In this document: positions 1 to 6,647 of the stretch, one piece after another
Layout of the letters: the number at the start of each line of letters is the position of its first letter
Position numbering within the stretch: position 1 is the first letter of the stretch
Origin: RGIG3009 sp045590415
GTDB taxonomy: Bacteria; Bacillota; Clostridia; Oscillospirales; Acutalibacteraceae
Length of the DNA: 12,402 nt
Direction of reading: 5' to 3'
Assembly: GCA_045590415.1 (NCBI GenBank)
Contig: JAZNRA010000155.1
Location: forward strand, 1-12,402
Notes under the pieces: model-generated
Databases searched by the model: none
What the model was told of the DNA's origin: nothing
The model's input: the letters and a program-made list of their open reading frames with translations, nothing else
Translations under genes and position numbers: made by a program

Positions 1-29
1 AAAAAAGAAAAAAATCCCCCCCAAAGGGG
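1..29 (-). terminator. Probable rho-independent terminator after the LCP gene
   Basis: Read on the minus strand, the stop codon at 52-54 is followed by a short C4-TTT-G4 hairpin (pairing 26-29 with 19-22). A T tract interrupted by one C then runs to the window edge (14-1). The stem is short (4 bp) and the G run could slip, so the exact fold is uncertain. The GC hairpin followed by a T-rich run right after a gene end is still typical of intrinsic termination. It would end the transketolase-LCP transcript. Confidence 0.6.
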
Positions 30-51
30 TGTCTGTGGGTCGCCATTTTTG

Positions 52-1155
52 TTATCCGTAAATATATTTGTGCAGGTTTGTTACTGTTACTTTAGGATCA
101 GTCAGCAAAATTCCGCTTCCTTTTCCGGGAAGCGAGGTGTACTTATACATGCCGTCTTCCGGAATGTGATACTCATTTTCAACGGTATAGGTGGCATATG
201 TCAGTGAGTTGATGGCAATATCCAAAAATTCATCGGTTGACATATTGGTGTCGACTCGGGAAGCCGCCTTGTATACAACGTCAATGAGTTGCGTATAACT
301 CATTTTTTTAGCTTTTTCGATCAACAGTGTGAGCACTTTGCGTTGCCGCGCGGTTCGTTGGAAATCACTGTCAATCTTGCGGATGCGCGCGTATTCCATA
401 GCTTGGAAACCGTTCAAATGATACACACCCGGTGCACCTGTTAGAGGCGAAAATCCTGAATTATCGGGAGCGTTAATGGAAACAAAACAACCGTTTGCGG
501 GTATTTGTGTCATTTCTTTGGCAGTTACGGAAATGTCCAATCCGCCCATCGCATCAATCAAAACGGGTAACACCTGGAAGTTGACGCCAATATAATCGTC
601 AATATCCAAGCGGAAGTTTTGAGCGATCGTTTTGTGCTGCAGTGTATGACGGCCGTAAGCGTAGGCCGTGTTGAATTTACAAATATCATCCTGCCCGTCT
701 CCGTCTTTGTCACGACCGGGAATGGAAACCCACGTGTCACGCAGAATGGAAATCATTTTCACCGTTTTGGTTTTGTCGTTAATTGACAAAATGACGTTAG
801 TATCCGACAAACCGACGAAATCGTTATTGCGACTGTCCACACCAACCAATAGGATGTTGTGAATTCCGTTTCCGTCACCGCGCAACGGAATATCCGACAC
901 GGCGGCAGCATTGTCGTATTCTGACGGATCTACGACGACACCATTATCTTCATCCTCGTCTGAATCAGTGACGATATCAGCGTTGGCATCCCCGGGATCG
1001 TCATCGGAAAAACTTATTTTTTCCACTATAGAGGATATGAGAATGAACGCCGTTATACATAAAACGCCGATGACAGCCATAGCGGAGGAACCCGCGATGG
1101 TCCAAATACGTGTCTTTTTTGAATAACGGTATTGTTTCGGCTGCTTTTCAGACAT
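52..1155 (-). CDS. LCP family (LytR-CpsA-Psr) cell-wall polymer ligase
   Basis: This is a membrane-anchored LCP protein of 367 aa. The family transfers lipid-linked glycopolymers (teichoic acid or capsule type) to peptidoglycan on the outer face of the membrane. A short basic cytoplasmic tail precedes one membrane segment at about residues 16-42. A very acidic linker (about 50-80, rich in Asp/Glu) follows, then the LCP domain from about residue 99. Family signatures are visible: NILLVGVDSR (100-109), SDTNVIL (117-123), the Arg of ILRDTW (R139), and the C-terminal YARIRK-DSDFQRTARQR stretch (255-272) with its conserved Arg/Asp residues. The start was set at the ATG at 1155, because an AGGAGG site lies 7 nt upstream; a TTG two codons earlier sits only 1 nt from that site. 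An acidic DxDxDG loop (149-154) interrupts the usual short turn before FNTAYAYG. The specific polymer substrate cannot be told. It is probably co-transcribed with the upstream transketolase genes. Confidence 0.93.
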   Translation of the reverse strand: MSEKQPKQYRYSKKTRIWTIAGSSAMAVIGVLCITAFILISSIVEKISFSDDDPGDANADIVTDSDEDEDNGVVVDPSEYDNAAAVSDIPLRGDGNGIHNILLVGVDSRNNDFVGLSDTNVILSINDKTKTVKMISILRDTWVSIPGRDKDGDGQDDICKFNTAYAYGRHTLQHKTIAQNFRLDIDDYIGVNFQVLPVLIDAMGGLDISVTAKEMTQIPANGCFVSINAPDNSGFSPLTGAPGVYHLNGFQAMEYARIRKIDSDFQRTARQRKVLTLLIEKAKKMSYTQLIDVVYKAASRVDTNMSTDEFLDIAINSLTYATYTVENEYHIPEDGMYKYTSLPGKGSGILLTDPKVTVTNLHKYIYG

Positions 1156-1162
1156 AGCCAAA

Positions 1163-1168
1163 CCTCCT
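1163..1168 (-). promoter_or_regulatory. Ribosome binding site deciding the LCP start
   Basis: The minus strand reads AGGAGG here. It lies 7 nt before the ATG at 1155 and 1 nt before the in-frame TTG at 1161, so it supports the ATG as the true start. Confidence 0.8.
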
Positions 1169-1201
1169 ATTCAATCTTAGTGTGGCATTGGGTATATTCA
1201 C

Positions 1202-2152
1202 TTATCCGCGCAGCGCGATTGCTTTCTTAGTTTCCTCAACAATATGCTCGGCGGACAACCCGAAAAGCTTTAACAACTCGACTGCGGGACCGGATTTACC
1301 AAAGGTATCCATAACGCCCACACGCAGGACAGGGACGGGACATTCTTCGCAAACAACCTCGGCGACGGCACTGCCGAGACCGCCGATGATGGAATGTTCC
1401 TCAGCCGTAACGATCGCACCGGTTTCTTTGGCGGCACGCAGAACGGCCTCACGGTCGATCGGCTTGATGGTTGCCATGTTGATTACACGGGCGGCAATGC
1501 CTTCGTTTTTGAGCGTTTCGGCGGCGATTAACGCTTCGTTCACCATCAGGCCGGTAGCAATGATCGTTACATCGTTACCGTCGGTCAGCTGAACACTCTT
1601 GCCGATCTCAAAATCGTAATCGTTTTCATCAAAGATTACCGGCACCGCCAAACGTCCGAAACGCAGATATACCGGGCCGTCGTGCTTTACGGCGGCAAAA
1701 ACGGCTTTGCGGGCTTCTACGGCATCCGCAGGGTTCAAAACGGTCATACCGGGGATAGAGCGCATGAGCGCAATGTCTTCGCAGCATTGATGCGTGGCAC
1801 CGTCTTCGCCAACCGAAATACCGGCATGAGTAGCGCCGATTTTGACATTTAAATGCGGGTAACCGATGGAATTGCGCACTTGTTCAAAAGCGCGGCCTGC
1901 CGCAAACATCGCAAAGGAGGAGGCGAACACGGTTTTTCCGCTGGCGGCAAGACCGGCGGCGATGCCCATCATATTGCTTTCGGCAATACCGCAATCAAAG
2001 AAACGGTCGGGGTGTGCTTTTTTAAACCCGCCGGTTTTTGTTGCAGCGGCAAGGTCGGCATCCAACACGACCAGATCAGGGCAGGATTCTGCTAATTCGA
2101 CAAGTGCCGCACCGTAAGCGTCACGCGTTGCTTGTTTAATGATCTCAGCCAT
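1202..2152 (-). CDS. Transketolase, C-terminal subunit (pyrimidine-binding and C domains)
   Basis: This is the second half of a split transketolase, 316 aa. With the N-terminal subunit it forms the thiamine-diphosphate enzyme that moves two-carbon ketol units between sugar phosphates in the non-oxidative pentose phosphate pathway. The pyrimidine-binding domain is recognisable from the CGIAESNM motif (54-61), whose Glu58 corresponds to the glutamate that activates the cofactor ring. It is followed by the FASSFAMF segment (76-83) and GEDGATHQ (115-122). The transketolase C-terminal domain occupies roughly residues 185-316. The gene begins 2 bp after the stop of the N-terminal subunit gene, and its GGAGGG ribosome site overlaps the end of that gene, which suggests translational coupling. 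Split transketolases are common in Firmicutes and archaea. A related split enzyme such as a DXP-synthase-like protein is less likely given the motif set. Confidence 0.95.
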   Translation of the reverse strand: MAEIIKQATRDAYGAALVELAESCPDLVVLDADLAAATKTGGFKKAHPDRFFDCGIAESNMMGIAAGLAASGKTVFASSFAMFAAGRAFEQVRNSIGYPHLNVKIGATHAGISVGEDGATHQCCEDIALMRSIPGMTVLNPADAVEARKAVFAAVKHDGPVYLRFGRLAVPVIFDENDYDFEIGKSVQLTDGNDVTIIATGLMVNEALIAAETLKNEGIAARVINMATIKPIDREAVLRAAKETGAIVTAEEHSIIGGLGSAVAEVVCEECPVPVLRVGVMDTFGKSGPAVELLKLFGLSAEHIVEETKKAIALRG

Positions 2153-2154
2153 GG

Positions 2155-3003
2155 TTAACCCTCCTGTTCCACGGCGGCAAGTGCCGCTTTCAGTTCATTC
2201 ATTGCCATTTCGTATTGCTCGGCGTTGGGAGCCGAGCCGTGCCAACTGACTTGATTTTCCATGAAAGAAACGCCTTTGCCTTTGATCGATTTTTGAACAA
2301 TGGCGGTGGGCTTGCCTTTGCATTCGCGGGCGGCTTTGAACGCTGCTTCGATCTGATCAAAGTCGTGCGCGTCGATTACGATGACGTTCCACCCGAACGC
2401 AGCAAACTTTTCCGGAATGGGGTAGGGGGAGGTGACTTCGTCCAGCGTGCCGTCAATTTGCAGATTGTTGTTATCCACGACAATGCACAAATTGTCCAGT
2501 TTTTTATGTGCTGCGAACATCGCCGCTTCCCACACCTGACCTTCTTCGATTTCGCCGTCACCGAGCACGGCATAGACGCGGTGAGTTTTATTATCCAACT
2601 TCGCCGCAAGTGCCATACCTACAGCGGTCGAGATGCCTTGACCGAGAGAACCGGTGGACATGTCCACGCCGGGCGTTTCGGTCATACAGGGATGCCCCTG
2701 CAGCATTGCGCCGATGTGACGGAGGGTCTTGACCTCCTCAACCGGGAAAAAGCCCTTGTGTGCAAGCGCACCGTATAAAGCAGGTGCGCAGTGGCCTTTT
2801 GATAAAACGAAACGGTCGCGGTCTGCCCAATCCGGACGGGCGGGATCCACATTCATCTCCTCAAAGTATAGATAAGCGAGTAGATCGGCGATGGATAACG
2901 ATCCTCCGGGGTGCCCGCTTTTAGCGTTGTGCGTACCTTCGATAACCGCCATACGAATGTGCGAGGCGATTTTTTCGAGAGTTTTGCGTTTCGATTTTTC
3001 CAT
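2155..3003 (-). CDS. Transketolase, N-terminal subunit (diphosphate-binding domain)
   Basis: This is the thiamine-diphosphate-binding half of a split transketolase, 282 aa, and partner of the downstream C-terminal subunit. Visible family motifs are HPGGSLS (31-37), the SKGH segment (68-71), GSLGQG (118-123) and the ThDP/Mg motif, which starts at GDGE (148-151) and ends at DNNN (177-180). KGKGV (241-245) is also typical. The reading frame stays open upstream to an ATG at 3066. The ATG at 3003 was chosen because an AAAGGAGGA site lies 7 nt before it, because the extra 21 residues look non-coding, and because the upstream stretch contains the probable promoter. It is the first gene of a probable three-gene operon with the C-subunit and the LCP gene. 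It is transcribed divergently from glyQS. Confidence 0.95.
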   Translation of the reverse strand: MEKSKRKTLEKIASHIRMAVIEGTHNAKSGHPGGSLSIADLLAYLYFEEMNVDPARPDWADRDRFVLSKGHCAPALYGALAHKGFFPVEEVKTLRHIGAMLQGHPCMTETPGVDMSTGSLGQGISTAVGMALAAKLDNKTHRVYAVLGDGEIEEGQVWEAAMFAAHKKLDNLCIVVDNNNLQIDGTLDEVTSPYPIPEKFAAFGWNVIVIDAHDFDQIEAAFKAARECKGKPTAIVQKSIKGKGVSFMENQVSWHGSAPNAEQYEMAMNELKAALAAVEQEG

Positions 3004-3010
3004 CAAATGT

Positions 3011-3019
3011 TCCTCCTTT
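3011..3019 (-). promoter_or_regulatory. Ribosome binding site deciding the transketolase N-subunit start
   Basis: The minus strand reads AAAGGAGGA, 7 nt before the ATG at 3003. It fixes the start there rather than at the upstream in-frame ATG at 3066. Confidence 0.85.
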
Positions 3020-3046
3020 AACGACGGAAATTGCAGAATTACTGTT

Positions 3047-3055
3047 ATTGTACCA
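3047..3055 (-). promoter_or_regulatory. Candidate extended -10 promoter of the transketolase operon
   Basis: The minus strand reads TGG followed by TACAAT, an extended -10 element. No good -35 lies at 17 bp (the hexamer there is TAGCAT), so the TG extension would have to compensate. Transcription would start near 3040, giving a leader of about 37 nt. Other AT-rich hexamers nearby, such as TATAGC with CTGTCA 16 bp upstream, are weaker alternatives. Confidence 0.45.
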
Positions 3056-3108
3056 CAATATAACAAAAAATGCTATACTTCTTTGCAAATTTTTGACAGT
3101 AAAAAAGG

Positions 3109-3137
3109 TTGACTTTTCGGCGCTTTCCTATTAGTAT
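3109..3137 (+). promoter_or_regulatory. Candidate sigma-A promoter of glyQS
   Basis: TTGACT (3109-3114) and TAGTAT (3132-3137) are separated by exactly 17 bp. Transcription would start near 3144, giving a leader of only about 30 nt before the ATG at 3173. That is far too short for a glycine T-box. Confidence 0.6.
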
Positions 3138-3172
3138 AGATAAAGATTATACAAAAGCGGAGGACAGGTAGT

Positions 3173-4576
3173 ATGAACAACACGGAAAAAACCATGGAAA
3201 AGGTCGTTTCCTTATGCAAAGGGCGCGGATTTGTCTATCCGGGTTCCGATATATACGGCGGATTGGCAAACACGTGGGACTACGGACCGCTGGGCGCTGA
3301 ATTGAAGAACAATATTAAGCGTGCATGGTGGAAAAAGTTTATCCAGGAGAACCCTTACAACGTCGGCTTAGATGCTGCCATCTTAATGAACCCGCAAACA
3401 TGGGTGGCAAGCGGTCACTTGGCGGGCTTCTCCGATCCGTTGATGGATTGCCGTGAATGCCACGAACGTTTCCGTGCCGACAAGCTGATCGAGGACTGGT
3501 GTGCCGAAAACGGCTTTGAATTACCGAAGCCCATCGATGCCTTTTCGCAGGATGAGATGAAAGCGTTTGTCGAGGAACACAACATCCCTTGTCCTACTTG
3601 CGGCAAACATAATTTTACCGATATTCGTCAGTTTAATCTGATGTTCAAAACCTGCCAGGGCGTCACCGAAAACGCGAAAAACACGGTGTATCTCCGCCCC
3701 GAGACCGCACAGGGTATTTTTGTTAATTTTCCCAACGTTCAGCGCAGTGCGCGTAAAAAGCTGCCGTTTGGTATCGGTCAGATCGGCAAATCCTTCCGTA
3801 ACGAAATCACCCCCGGTAACTTTATTTTCCGCGTGCGTGAATTCGAGCAGATGGAACTGGAGTTTTTCTGTAAACCCGGCACGGATCTGGAATGGTTCTC
3901 CTATTGGCGCGAGTTCTGCCACAACTGGTTGTTGGCGATCGGTCTCAAGGATGAAAACCTGCGTTTGCGTGACCACGATCCGGAGGAACTGTGCTTCTAT
4001 TCCAAGGCCACGACCGACTTCGAGTTTTTGTTCCCGTTCGGTTGGGGCGAGCTGTGGGGCGTAGCGGATCGTACCGACTATGACTTGACGCAGCATCAAG
4101 AAACCTCCGGCAAGGATATGACTTATTTCGATCAGGAAACCGGCGAGCATTACATCCCGTACGTTATTGAGCCGAGTCTGGGCGTGGAGCGCACCGTGTT
4201 GGCGGTACTGTGTGACGCTTATGACGAAGAGGTCGTGGATTCCGAAAAGAACGACGTTCGCACGGTGCTGCATCTGCATCCGGCGCTGGCCCCGTTCAAG
4301 GCGGCGGTGTTACCGCTTTCTAAAAAGCTGTCGGATGAGGCACTCAAAATCCGCGACGAACTGTCCAAGTACTTTATGGTGGACTTTGACGATGCCGGTT
4401 CCATCGGCAAACGGTATCGCCGTGAGGATGAGATCGGTACCCCGTTCTGCATCACGTATGACTTTGATTCCGCTAAGGACGGCTGTGTCACCGTGCGTGA
4501 CCGCGACACCATGCAGCAGGAGCGCATTGCGATTTCCGGGTTAAAACAATATTTAGATGCTAAAATCATGTTTTGA
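3173..4576 (+). CDS. glyQS: Glycyl-tRNA synthetase, alpha2 (single-chain) type
   Basis: This enzyme attaches glycine to tRNA-Gly in the cytoplasm. It is 467 aa, the usual size of the homodimeric bacterial/eukaryotic-type class II enzyme, not the separate GlyQ/GlyS alpha2beta2 enzyme. The N-terminal segment has KGRGFVYPGSDIYGG (16-30) and TWDYGPLG (34-41), typical of the family. Two Cys pairs (C93/C96 and C140/C143) look like a zinc-site insertion. Class II motif 2 is visible around FRNEITPG through EFEQMELEFF (208-232), and motif 3 at EPSLGVER (333-340) with Arg340. The C-terminal anticodon-binding domain spans about 370-467. A GGAGG site lies 9 nt before the ATG. The gene stands alone between its own promoter and a strong terminator. 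Confidence 0.97.
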   Translation: MNNTEKTMEKVVSLCKGRGFVYPGSDIYGGLANTWDYGPLGAELKNNIKRAWWKKFIQENPYNVGLDAAILMNPQTWVASGHLAGFSDPLMDCRECHERFRADKLIEDWCAENGFELPKPIDAFSQDEMKAFVEEHNIPCPTCGKHNFTDIRQFNLMFKTCQGVTENAKNTVYLRPETAQGIFVNFPNVQRSARKKLPFGIGQIGKSFRNEITPGNFIFRVREFEQMELEFFCKPGTDLEWFSYWREFCHNWLLAIGLKDENLRLRDHDPEELCFYSKATTDFEFLFPFGWGELWGVADRTDYDLTQHQETSGKDMTYFDQETGEHYIPYVIEPSLGVERTVLAVLCDAYDEEVVDSEKNDVRTVLHLHPALAPFKAAVLPLSKKLSDEALKIRDELSKYFMVDFDDAGSIGKRYRREDEIGTPFCITYDFDSAKDGCVTVRDRDTMQQERIAISGLKQYLDAKIMF

Positions 4577-4580
4577 TTTT

Positions 4581-4619
4581 ATGACCTACTGTATCTTGTA
4601 CGGTAGGTCATATTTTTTT
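4581..4619 (+). terminator. Rho-independent terminator of glyQS
   Basis: A 13-bp stem pairs 4581-4593 with 4599-4611 (one G-T wobble) around a 5-nt loop. One A and then seven T residues (4613-4619) follow. It begins 4 nt after the glyQS stop and separates it from the xpt promoter. Confidence 0.92.
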
Positions 4620-4631
4620 GTATATTATATG

Positions 4632-4660
4632 TTGACATTTTTCGATAATAGCGGTATTAT
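4632..4660 (+). promoter_or_regulatory. Sigma-A promoter of the xpt-importer operon
   Basis: A perfect TTGACA (4632-4637) is followed after 17 bp by TATTAT (4655-4660). A perfect TATAAT overlaps at 4658-4663, but with a 20-bp spacer. Transcription would start near 4667, leaving a leader of about 26 nt, so no purine riboswitch can lie between this promoter and xpt. Confidence 0.8.
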
Positions 4661-4692
4661 AATTTTGTGTTTAAAGTGTAGGGGGCGCCGCA

Positions 4693-5265
4693 ATGAAACT
4701 GCTGGAGGATCGCATTTTGCGCGACGGTGAATGCCGTCCAGGCGACGTGCTGAAAGTGGATAGTTTTTTGAATCACCAGATCGACGTGGAGTTGCTGTGT
4801 GAGATCGGTCGCGAGTTCGAACGGTTGTTTCACGAGACGGGCGTTACCAAGATCTTGACGGTGGAAGCGTCCGGCATTGGTGTTGCCTGCATCACCGCAC
4901 AGTTTTTCGGCGTACCGGTCGTATTCGCCAAAAAATCAAAAACCAGCAACATTGCAAACGATGTCTATTCCGCGAAAGTGGATTCTTATACTCACGGTGT
5001 TACCAACACCGTTATGGTATCGAAGCAATATCTTCATCCGGAAGACCGCGTGCTGATCATTGATGATTTCCTTGCAAAAGGACAAGCTCTGCTTGGCTTG
5101 TCGGCAATCGTTCGTCAAGCGGGTGCGCAACTTGTCGGTGCGGGTATCGTAATAGAAAAGGCCTATCAAGGCGGCGGCGATTTGTTGCGCGAGCAAGGGG
5201 TTCGAGTAGAGTCGTTGGCACGCATTGCTTCGCTGGATCCCGAAAAGGGTATCACCTTTATGTAG
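4693..5265 (+). CDS. xpt: Xanthine phosphoribosyltransferase
   Basis: This cytoplasmic salvage enzyme makes XMP from xanthine and PRPP. It is 190 aa, close to the Bacillus subtilis Xpt length. The N-terminal LKVDSFLNHQID segment (20-31) matches Xpt closely. The PRPP-binding motif is visible as VLIIDDFLAKGQA (120-132), with the two consecutive Asp residues 124-125. The end of the protein (VESLARIASL) is also Xpt-like. An AGGGGG ribosome site precedes the ATG. It is the first gene of an operon with a nucleoside-type ABC importer, which supports a role in purine salvage. In many Firmicutes xpt is under a guanine riboswitch; none is visible here. Adenine phosphoribosyltransferase is the closest alternative family, but the N-terminal signature favours Xpt. 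Confidence 0.95.
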   Translation: MKLLEDRILRDGECRPGDVLKVDSFLNHQIDVELLCEIGREFERLFHETGVTKILTVEASGIGVACITAQFFGVPVVFAKKSKTSNIANDVYSAKVDSYTHGVTNTVMVSKQYLHPEDRVLIIDDFLAKGQALLGLSAIVRQAGAQLVGAGIVIEKAYQGGGDLLREQGVRVESLARIASLDPEKGITFM

Positions 5266-5317
5266 TTACAAACCGCAGCAAATGCGGATGTAAAAAGAAT
5301 AAACGGAGGGAAAACAC

Positions 5318-6517
5318 ATGAAAAAAATCCTGGCACTTCTCCTGGCAGTCGTCATGGTGTTCGGTCTGGCCGCTTGCGGCGGCAACGGCGCCGACAAGGA
5401 GGAAGATCTGGTCGTTGGTTTCATCTTCTTGCACGATGAACAATCCACCTACGACAAGAACTTCATCGACGCTGCTAAAGCAGCTTGCGAAAGCACCGGC
5501 GTGAAAATGGTTCAGAAAACTCAGATTCCTGAGTCTGAAGCTTGCTACGACGCTGCTAAAGAGTTGATCGAGGTCGAAGGTTGCGACATCATCTTCGCTG
5601 ATAGCTTCGGTCACGAGTCCTTCTTGATGAAGGCAGCTAAAGAGTATCCGGATGTGGAATTCTGCCACGCCACCGGTACCCAGGCGCACACCGCAACCGA
5701 TCTGAAAAACTTCCACAACGCTTTTGCCCACATCTATCAGGGTCGTTACCTGGCGGGTGTGGTTGCCGGTTTGAAACTCAAAGAGATGATCGACTCCGGC
5801 AAAATCACCGCTGCTCAGGCGAAAATGGGCTATGTTGGCGCTTTCACCTTTGCTGAGGTTATGTCCGGTTACACCTCCTTCTATCTGGGTGCAAAATCCA
5901 TCGTTCCCGAAGTGAAGATGGATGTTCGCTTTACCGGTTCTTGGTACGATGAGCAGCTCGAGAAACAGGCCGCTCAGTCCTTGATCGACGGTGGTTGCGT
6001 GCTCATTTCTCAGCATGCTGACTCGATGGGTGCTCCTACTGCTTGCGAGAACGCGAAGGTTCCGAACGTTTCTTACAACGGTTCCACCAATGCGGCTTGC
6101 CCCGAAACATTCCTGGTTTCCTCTCGCATCAACTGGGTGCCTTACTTCGAGTACATGATCAACCAAGTTAAGAACGATGCTGAAATCGCCATTGACTGGG
6201 CCGGTGACCTGAAAAACGGCTCCGTTGCTATCACCGAGCTGGGCAAGAGCGTTGCTGCCGGTACGGCTGAAAAGCTTGCCGAAGTGGAAGCTGGTTTGAA
6301 AGATGGCAGTATCAACGTGTTCGATACCGCCAACTTTACCGTGAAAGGTGAGAAACTCACCACCTACATGGCAGACGTTAATACCGACGCCGACTTCGCA
6401 AAAGATACCGAAGCAATCGAAAACGGTATCTTCTACGAGTCCAAACATCGTTCCGGCCCGTATTTCGATATCGAAATCGATGGAATCACGCTGTTGGATC
6501 GTAACTACGGCGAATAA
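5318..6517 (+). CDS. BMP-family nucleoside-binding lipoprotein of an ABC importer
   Basis: This is the extracellular substrate-binding protein of the transporter encoded downstream, 399 aa. The N-terminus is a lipoprotein signal: Lys-Lys, a hydrophobic core, and a lipobox LAAC with Cys20 as the lipid-anchored residue. The mature part has the BMP/PnrA (Med) fold pattern: VVGFIFLHDEQSTYD (33-47), the DIIFADSFGHES segment (about 90-101) and SQHADSMGAPTA later. Members with this operon layout bind purine nucleosides (B. subtilis NupN, Borrelia BmpD, Treponema PnrA). The exact ligand cannot be read, but the xpt neighbour favours purines. A GGAGGG site lies 7 nt before the ATG. The gene follows xpt by 52 bp, a gap with only a weak 5-bp hairpin and no convincing promoter. 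Its codon use is distinctive: no TTA, CTA or TCA codons over nearly the whole gene, as expected for high expression. Confidence 0.93.
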   Translation: MKKILALLLAVVMVFGLAACGGNGADKEEDLVVGFIFLHDEQSTYDKNFIDAAKAACESTGVKMVQKTQIPESEACYDAAKELIEVEGCDIIFADSFGHESFLMKAAKEYPDVEFCHATGTQAHTATDLKNFHNAFAHIYQGRYLAGVVAGLKLKEMIDSGKITAAQAKMGYVGAFTFAEVMSGYTSFYLGAKSIVPEVKMDVRFTGSWYDEQLEKQAAQSLIDGGCVLISQHADSMGAPTACENAKVPNVSYNGSTNAACPETFLVSSRINWVPYFEYMINQVKNDAEIAIDWAGDLKNGSVAITELGKSVAAGTAEKLAEVEAGLKDGSINVFDTANFTVKGEKLTTYMADVNTDADFAKDTEAIENGIFYESKHRSGPYFDIEIDGITLLDRNYGE

Positions 6518-6537
6518 TCAATAGGTATTTTTAGGAT

Positions 6538-6565
6538 AAGGCGGGGCACCAGACTGCCCCGCCTT
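6538..6565 (+). repeat. GC-rich hairpin 1 between binding protein and ATPase genes
   Basis: A perfect 11-bp inverted repeat (6538-6548 with 6555-6565) surrounds a 6-nt loop, starting 20 nt after the binding-protein stop. No proper U tract follows, only a TTTT after 7 nt, so full termination is unlikely. Hairpins at this place in importer operons often protect the 3' end of the binding-protein message or cause partial termination. That role is inferred here. Confidence 0.8.
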
Positions 6566-6566
6566 C

Positions 6567-6630
6567 CCTGGTTTTACAGTTGAACTTGCCTTGCAGGGCT
6601 TTGCAAGGCGATCTTGAGTTGTAAAACAGG
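6567..6630 (+). repeat. Long imperfect hairpin 2 just before the ATPase ribosome site
   Basis: The outer arms GTTTTACA (6571-6578) and TGTAAAAC (6620-6627) pair perfectly, and pairing extends to CCT/AGG with one bulged G. The inner arms GCCTTGCA (6588-6595) and TGCAAGGC (6602-6609) also pair perfectly around a 6-nt loop. The middle part is mostly paired with two mismatches and a bulge. The structure ends 3 nt before the AAGGAGG site at 6634-6640, so it could modulate translation of the ATPase gene or mRNA processing. It could also be a small palindromic repeat element, but only one copy is present in this window. Confidence 0.75.
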
Positions 6631-6647
6631 CACAAGGAGGAATCAGT

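Noticed and set aside
2215..2778. 187-aa plus-strand open frame opposite the transketolase N-subunit
   Set aside because: It is antisense to a gene with a full set of family motifs and shows no own domain or ribosome site.
3004..3066. N-terminal extension of the transketolase N-subunit to the ATG at 3066
   Set aside because: The AAAGGAGGA site lies inside this extension and points to the ATG at 3003. The extra residues do not resemble transketolase, and the stretch holds the likely promoter.
3521..4279. 252-aa open frame on the minus strand inside glyQS
   Set aside because: It is codon-aligned antisense to a highly conserved synthetase gene, with no family signature. It is a shadow of codon bias.
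4577..4692. Purine riboswitch before xpt
   Set aside because: The region is taken up by the glyQS terminator and the xpt promoter. No aptamer-like three-way junction or its conserved loop bases could be found.
5273..5287. Terminator between xpt and the binding-protein gene
   Set aside because: The hairpin has only five base pairs and is followed by A-rich, not T-rich, sequence. Read-through is expected.
5258..6448. 396-aa open frame on the minus strand across the binding-protein gene
   Set aside because: It is codon-aligned with a clearly real lipoprotein gene and explained by the absence of TTA/CTA/TCA codons there. Its protein shows no recognisable domain, and I see no ribosome site supporting it.
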